Positions 60,190 through 64,000 of a DNA stretch of 64,000 nt are shown in pieces. Made by a program: the position numbers and the translations under genes. The stretch is from Cellulosimicrobium funkei (lineage in GTDB: Bacteria; Actinomycetota; Actinomycetes; Actinomycetales; Cellulomonadaceae), in the NCBI RefSeq assembly GCF_001019615.1, contig NZ_JNBQ01000010.1, forward strand, positions 1 through 64,000. The letters run 5' to 3'. The stretch's first letter is position 1, and every line of letters starts with the position of its first letter. The notes below the pieces were generated by a model, which made no database searches, was not told the DNA's origin, and was given only the letters and a program-made list of their open reading frames with translations.

Positions 60190-61104
60190 GCGACCACCTC
60201 GCCGGACGTCGTCGTGGCGGCCGGGACGTCGTCGCCGGCCCCTTCCCGGCCCGAGCGCACGCCTGCGGCGAGGCCCGCCGCGACGGCCTTGAGGGCGGCG
60301 ATCCGCTCGTCCCACGGCGCGTCGCCCAGCAGGGGGCGGACGAACGCGGAGCCGACGATGACGCCGTCGGCGTAGCGCCCGACCTCGGCGGCCTGCTCGC
60401 CCGTCGACACGCCGAGCCCGACGCACACGAGGTCGGCCCCGGCGGCGCGCGTGTCGACGACGAGGCGTGCCGCCTGCGGCCCGACGGCCGCCCGCACGCC
60501 CGTGACGCCCATGGTCGAGGCGGCGTAGACGAACCCGCGCGACGCGCGCGCGGTGAGCCGCAGCCGCTCGGCCGTCGAGCTCGGCGCGACGAGGAAGACG
60601 CGGTCGAGCCCGTGCGCCTCCGAGGCGTCGAGCCACGCACGGCCCTCGTCGGGGATGAGGTCGGGCGTGATGAGCCCGGCCCCCCCCGGCGGCGGCGAGG
60701 TCGCGCGCGAACGCGTCGACGCCGTACCGCAGGACCGGGTTCCAGTACGTCATGACGAGGACGGGGACCCGCCCGCCCGTGCGCTCCGTGACGGCCGCGA
60801 CGACGCGGAACACGTCCGCGACGCGGACGCCGGCGTCGAGCGCGGTCTGGGCGGCGGCCTGGATGACCGGGCCGTCCATCACGGGGTCGGTGTACGGGAT
60901 GCCGAGCTCCAGCACGTCCACGCCCGACTCGACGAGCGCGAGCGCCGCCTCGATCGACCGGTCGACGGTCGGGAACCCGACGGGCAGGTAGCCCACGAGC
61001 CCGGCACGGCCCTCCGCGCGGAGCTCGAGCAGGCGACGCGCCGTGACCGACGTCGTCCCCGCGCTCGGCGCCTCGGGGGCTTCCTTGGTCTGCGCCGCGC
61101 TCAC
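60186..61104 (-). pseudogene. trpA: tryptophan synthase alpha subunit, broken by a +1 frameshift
   Basis: TrpA cleaves indole-3-glycerol phosphate to indole for TrpB. The N-terminal part, with catalytic Glu and Asp in LELGIPYTDPVMDGPVIQ, is in one frame down to about 60690. The rest, with MGVTGVRAAV and GLGVSTGEQAAEVGRYADG, is in another. The change falls in eight C (60680-60687, G on the coding strand); seven would give AGGAGLITPDLIPDE, the normal TrpA sequence. Corrected length is 305 aa. Start GTG overlaps the trpB stop and the end overlaps lgt. As given, the cell would lack TrpA; a sequencing error is more likely. Confidence 0.92.
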
Positions 61105-62417
61105 AGCTGTCCCTCCGTGCCCGTCGCCGTCTCGGCGATCGCGTCGTCGTCCACGAGGTCGAACCACCGGGCGGCGGTCGCGACGTCCTTGTCCCCGCGC
61201 CCCGAGAGGTTCACCAGGATCACGTGGTCCGTGCGGCCGGCCTCGGCGGCCCGGCGACCGACCCGCAGCGCGCCCGCGAGCGCGTGCGCCGACTCGATGG
61301 CGGGGATGATGCCCTCCGTGCGGCACAGCAGCCGGAACGCGTCCATCGCCTCGGTGTCGGTCACGGGCTCGTAGGTCGCGCGACCGAGGTCGTGCAGCCA
61401 CGAGTGCGCCGGGCCGACGCTCGGGTAGTCCAGCCCCGCCGAGACGGAGTGGCTGGGCAGGGTCTGGCCGTCGTCGTCCTGGAGCAGGTACGAGCGGGCA
61501 CCGTGCAGGACGCCCGGGGCGCCGCCGCTGAAGCGGGCCGCGTGCCGGCCGGTCTCGACGCCCTCGCCCCCGGCCTCGAACCCGTAGAGCTCGACGGCGT
61601 CGTCGTCGAGGAACGCGTTGAACAGGCCGAGCGCGTTGGAACCGCCGCCGACGCACGCCGCGAGCGCGTCCGGCAGGCGACCGATGCGGTCGAGGATCTG
61701 CGTGCGCGCCTCCTCGCCGATGACGCGGTGGAACTCGCGCACCATCTCGGGGAACGGGTGCGGGCCCGTCACCGTGCCCAGGAGGTAGTGGGTCGTGTCG
61801 ACGTTCGCGACCCAGTCGCGCAGCGCCTCGTTGATCGCGTCCTTGAGCGTGCGCTGCCCGATCGTCACGGGGACGACCTCCGCGCCGAGCAGGCGCATGC
61901 GGGCCACGTTGAGCGCCTGGCGCTGCGTGTCCTCCTCGCCCATGTACACGACGCACTCGAGGTCGAGCAGGGCCGCGGCCGTCGCCGTCGCGACGCCGTG
62001 CTGGCCCGCCCCGGTCTCGGCGATCACGCGCGTCTTGCCCATGCGCTTGACCAGCAGCGCCTGGCCGAGCACGTTGTTGATCTTGTGCGAGCCGGTGTGG
62101 TTGAGGTCCTCGCGCTTGAGGAAGACGCGCGAGCCGCCCGCGTGCTGCGCGAAGCGCGGCACCTCCGTGAGCGGGCTCGGACGCCCGGTGTACTCGCGCC
62201 GGAGCCGCGCGAGCTCGTTCACGAACGCCGGGTCGTCGAGCGCCTTGCGGTACTCGGTCTCCAGCTCGTCCAGCGCGGCGATGAGCGCCTCGGGGACGAA
62301 GCGTCCGCCGAACTCGCCGAAGTAGGGACCCTCCTGGGTCGCGAGGGAGCGCGTCAGGTCGGCGCGCACGGAGTGCTCGGCGCTCCGGGAGGTGGTCGAA
62401 GGTGTCGAGTCGGGCAC
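61101..62417 (-). CDS. trpB: tryptophan synthase beta subunit
   Basis: TrpB joins indole and serine with PLP. The 438-aa protein has [17 protein letters not shown], the PLP lysine in [26 protein letters not shown], the phosphate-binding [13 protein letters not shown], and [14 protein letters not shown]. The GTG start follows AGGAGG. It is coupled to trpA by a GTGA overlap and lies 79 bp after trpC. Confidence 0.96.
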   Translation of the reverse strand: MPDSTPSTTSRSAEHSVRADLTRSLATQEGPYFGEFGGRFVPEALIAALDELETEYRKALDDPAFVNELARLRREYTGRPSPLTEVPRFAQHAGGSRVFLKREDLNHTGSHKINNVLGQALLVKRMGKTRVIAETGAGQHGVATATAAALLDLECVVYMGEEDTQRQALNVARMRLLGAEVVPVTIGQRTLKDAINEALRDWVANVDTTHYLLGTVTGPHPFPEMVREFHRVIGEEARTQILDRIGRLPDALAACVGGGSNALGLFNAFLDDDAVELYGFEAGGEGVETGRHAARFSGGAPGVLHGARSYLLQDDDGQTLPSHSVSAGLDYPSVGPAHSWLHDLGRATYEPVTDTEAMDAFRLLCRTEGIIPAIESAHALAGALRVGRRAAEAGRTDHVILVNLSGRGDKDVATAARWFDLVDDDAIAETATGTEGQL

Positions 62418-62496
62418 GGGGCCGGTCCTCCTGCGTGGTGGGGTGTGCTGGGCCGGGGCGCGGCGCCTGCGGCGTGACGGACGGTGCCGTCGTGCC

Positions 62497-63309
62497 TCAG
62501 GGCCGCACGGACCACAGCGACGGGTGCGACCCGGCCGCGACGAGGTCCGCGACGGACGAGCGCGGGGCGTCGTCGGTCACGAGCGCCTCGCCGACGAGCA
62601 CCGCGTGCGCACCGGAACGGGCGTAGTCCATGACGTCGTGCGGCCCGCGCACGCCGGACTCGGCGACGCGGACGACCTCGTCCGGGATGGCGGGGGCGAG
62701 GCGCGCGAACGTCGTGCGGTCCACGTCGAGGGTCTTGAGGTCGCGCGAGTTCACGCCCACGACGCGCGCACCGGCGTCGAGCGCCCGTGAGACCTCGTCC
62801 AGCGTGTGCACCTCGACGAGGGCGGTCATGCCGAGCGAGTGGACGCGCTCGACGAGCGACGTGAGGACCGTCTGCTCGAGCGCGGCGACGATGAGGAGGA
62901 CGATGTCGGCGCCGTGCGCCCGCGCCTCCCACACCTGGTACGGCGTCACGACGAAATCCTTGCGGAGCACGGGGACGTCGACCCGGGCGCGCACCGCGTC
63001 GAGGTCGGCGAGGCTCCCGTTGAAGCGGCGCTGCTCGGTGAGCACGGAGATCGCGGCCGCGCCGCCCTTCTCGTACTCCCCCGCGAGCTCGGCCGGGTCG
63101 GAGATCGCCGCGAGCGCACCCTTGCTGGGGCTCGAGCGCTTCACCTCGGCGATGACCGCGACGGCGTCGTCCGCCTTGAGGCGGCTCACGACCTCGAGCG
63201 CCCCGGGGACACGGGCGGCACGTTCCTTCAGCTCGTCGAGCGAGGTCGCCGCCTGACGCACCGCGAGGTCCTCGCGCACGCCCGCGACGATGTCGTCCAG
63301 AACCGTCAT
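62497..63309 (-). CDS. trpC: indole-3-glycerol phosphate synthase
   Basis: TrpC closes the indole ring before TrpAB. The 270-aa barrel has [16 protein letters not shown] with catalytic Lys, [43 protein letters not shown], and the phosphate loop [15 protein letters not shown] 63309 is the start. It is a single-function enzyme, not fused to TrpF. The 175-bp leader contains a short frame with one Trp codon but no attenuator that I can recognise. Confidence 0.95.
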   Translation of the reverse strand: MTVLDDIVAGVREDLAVRQAATSLDELKERAARVPGALEVVSRLKADDAVAVIAEVKRSSPSKGALAAISDPAELAGEYEKGGAAAISVLTEQRRFNGSLADLDAVRARVDVPVLRKDFVVTPYQVWEARAHGADIVLLIVAALEQTVLTSLVERVHSLGMTALVEVHTLDEVSRALDAGARVVGVNSRDLKTLDVDRTTFARLAPAIPDEVVRVAESGVRGPHDVMDYARSGAHAVLVGEALVTDDAPRSSVADLVAAGSHPSLWSVRP

Positions 63310-63484
63310 CGTCCCACCACTCCCCGTGTCGTCCCGCCCCCCGGCCGGGCCGGTCGGCCGTCGTGCACCCACAGGTTCGGCCGACCCGTTGACAGGGAGG
63401 TACCTGCCATCGTAGAGCCGACCCCGAGTGACGATGACCACGGCCCAGCCCCCGAGACGACCGCCGCGGGGCTGCCCGACCGTC

Positions 63485-63916
63485 TCAGACCGCCACCGGG
63501 CCGAGCCACGGGACGAGGGCGGGCACGTTCCGCAGGACGCCGAAGAGCACGAGGACACCCAGCGAGACCCACGCGAGCCAGGCCGGAAGGCGGGGAGCCG
63601 GGCGCCCGCGCCACGCCCGGACGAGCCACGTGGCCCACAGCGCCACGAGCAGCGGCGCGACGAGGACCCACAGGGGGTTCATCGACCAGGCGGAGGCGAG
63701 GTCGAGGTGCACGAGGTCGTGCGTGGCCCGCAGGCCTCCGCACCCCGGGCACGCGAGGCCGGTGAGCGCCAGGAGGGGGCACGTGACGTAGTGCCCGGGG
63801 CGGTTCGGGTCGACGAGGCCGACGTAGGCCGTCGCCGCGGCGACCAGGGCGCCCACCGCGAGCGGGGCCTGCGCCGCGCGCGGGACCCGTCGACGTCGCA
63901 CGGCCTCGGACGTCAC
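63485..63916 (-). CDS. DUF2752 membrane protein
   Basis: This 143-aa membrane protein matches DUF2752: [23 protein letters not shown] with paired cysteines, then [18 protein letters not shown]. About three to four membrane helices are visible. The function is unknown. It stands upstream of trpC on the same strand, where this family is often found in actinobacteria. The GTG start at 63916 follows the stop of the preceding partial gene by 11 bp. Confidence 0.85.
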   Translation of the reverse strand: MTSEAVRRRRVPRAAQAPLAVGALVAAATAYVGLVDPNRPGHYVTCPLLALTGLACPGCGGLRATHDLVHLDLASAWSMNPLWVLVAPLLVALWATWLVRAWRGRPAPRLPAWLAWVSLGVLVLFGVLRNVPALVPWLGPVAV

Positions 63917-63927
63917 GTGCGCACCCG

Positions 63928-64000
63928 TCAGTACTGGTCCGGGATGGTGCCGACCCAGGCGAGGAAGGCCGGGAAGAAGAGGAGCAGGAGCAGGACGCCG
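63928..64000 (-). CDS. C-terminal end of a membrane protein (cut by window edge)
   Basis: The minus strand from the window edge encodes GVLLLLLFFPAFLAW and then VGTIPDQY before a stop at 63928. This is one hydrophobic helix and a short tail, so it is the end of a membrane protein. It lies 11 bp before the DUF2752 gene, consistent with an operon. The family cannot be named from 23 residues. Confidence 0.55.
   Translation of the reverse strand, partial: GVLLLLLFFPAFLAWVGTIPDQY

Noticed and set aside
63306-63410. Short frame before trpC as a trp attenuator leader peptide
   Set aside because: It has one Trp codon only, no tandem Trp codons, and no competing terminator hairpins that I could draw.

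Overview
The window is chromosomal DNA from a very GC-rich actinobacterium. GTG starts, 4-bp start/stop overlaps, RbpA, WhiA, OpcA, an ANTAR regulator of the PdtaR type and actinobacterial gene order all point there. Protein style suggests Micrococcales, probably near Cellulosimicrobium/Cellulomonas; that placement is an inference. I saw no phage, IS element, CRISPR array or plasmid gene. Almost all of it is conserved core genome, with a few accessory insertions.

Layout. 1-4924 (minus): ctaB-xerD-parA-scpA-scpB (heme O synthesis, dimer resolution, segregation and condensin). 5212-12826 (plus): pentose-phosphate block tkt-tal-zwf-opcA-pgl plus a coupled O-methyltransferase. 12867-17035 (minus): rbpA, secG and the glycolytic run gap-pgk-tpiA, with strong GC hairpins between its genes. 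17365-22581 (minus): whiA-yvcK-rapZ-uvrC. 22698-32033: OsmC protein, uvrA (with an SOS box), an MBL hydrolase, a YciI protein, two tandem TerC genes behind a yybP-ykoY manganese riboswitch, and uvrB. 32281-37709: a sortase-anchored surface protein, pcp, coaE, and a MarR regulator divergent from an ABC exporter. 37908-46544: rpsA, pfkA, a methyltransferase, polA, a thioesterase, a GNAT protein and the ANTAR regulator. 46682-51277: an unusual tRNA with anticodon CAA, a GH92 mannosidase coupled to a glycosyltransferase, and a nucleotidyltransferase. 51452-64000 (minus): pyk, gltBD, lgt, trpA, trpB, trpC, a DUF2752 protein and the end of a membrane-protein gene.

Functionally the window joins central carbon flux (glycolysis, pentose phosphate pathway, pyruvate kinase) with nitrogen assimilation (GltBD), tryptophan synthesis, nucleotide excision repair (uvrA, uvrB and uvrC are all here) and chromosome segregation. 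Two genes, the glycosyltransferase at 49122 and trpA at 60186, are broken by a single extra G inside the two longest G/C runs I noticed. This suggests either sequencing error or slippage. The most informative non-coding element is the manganese riboswitch at 29680-29813.
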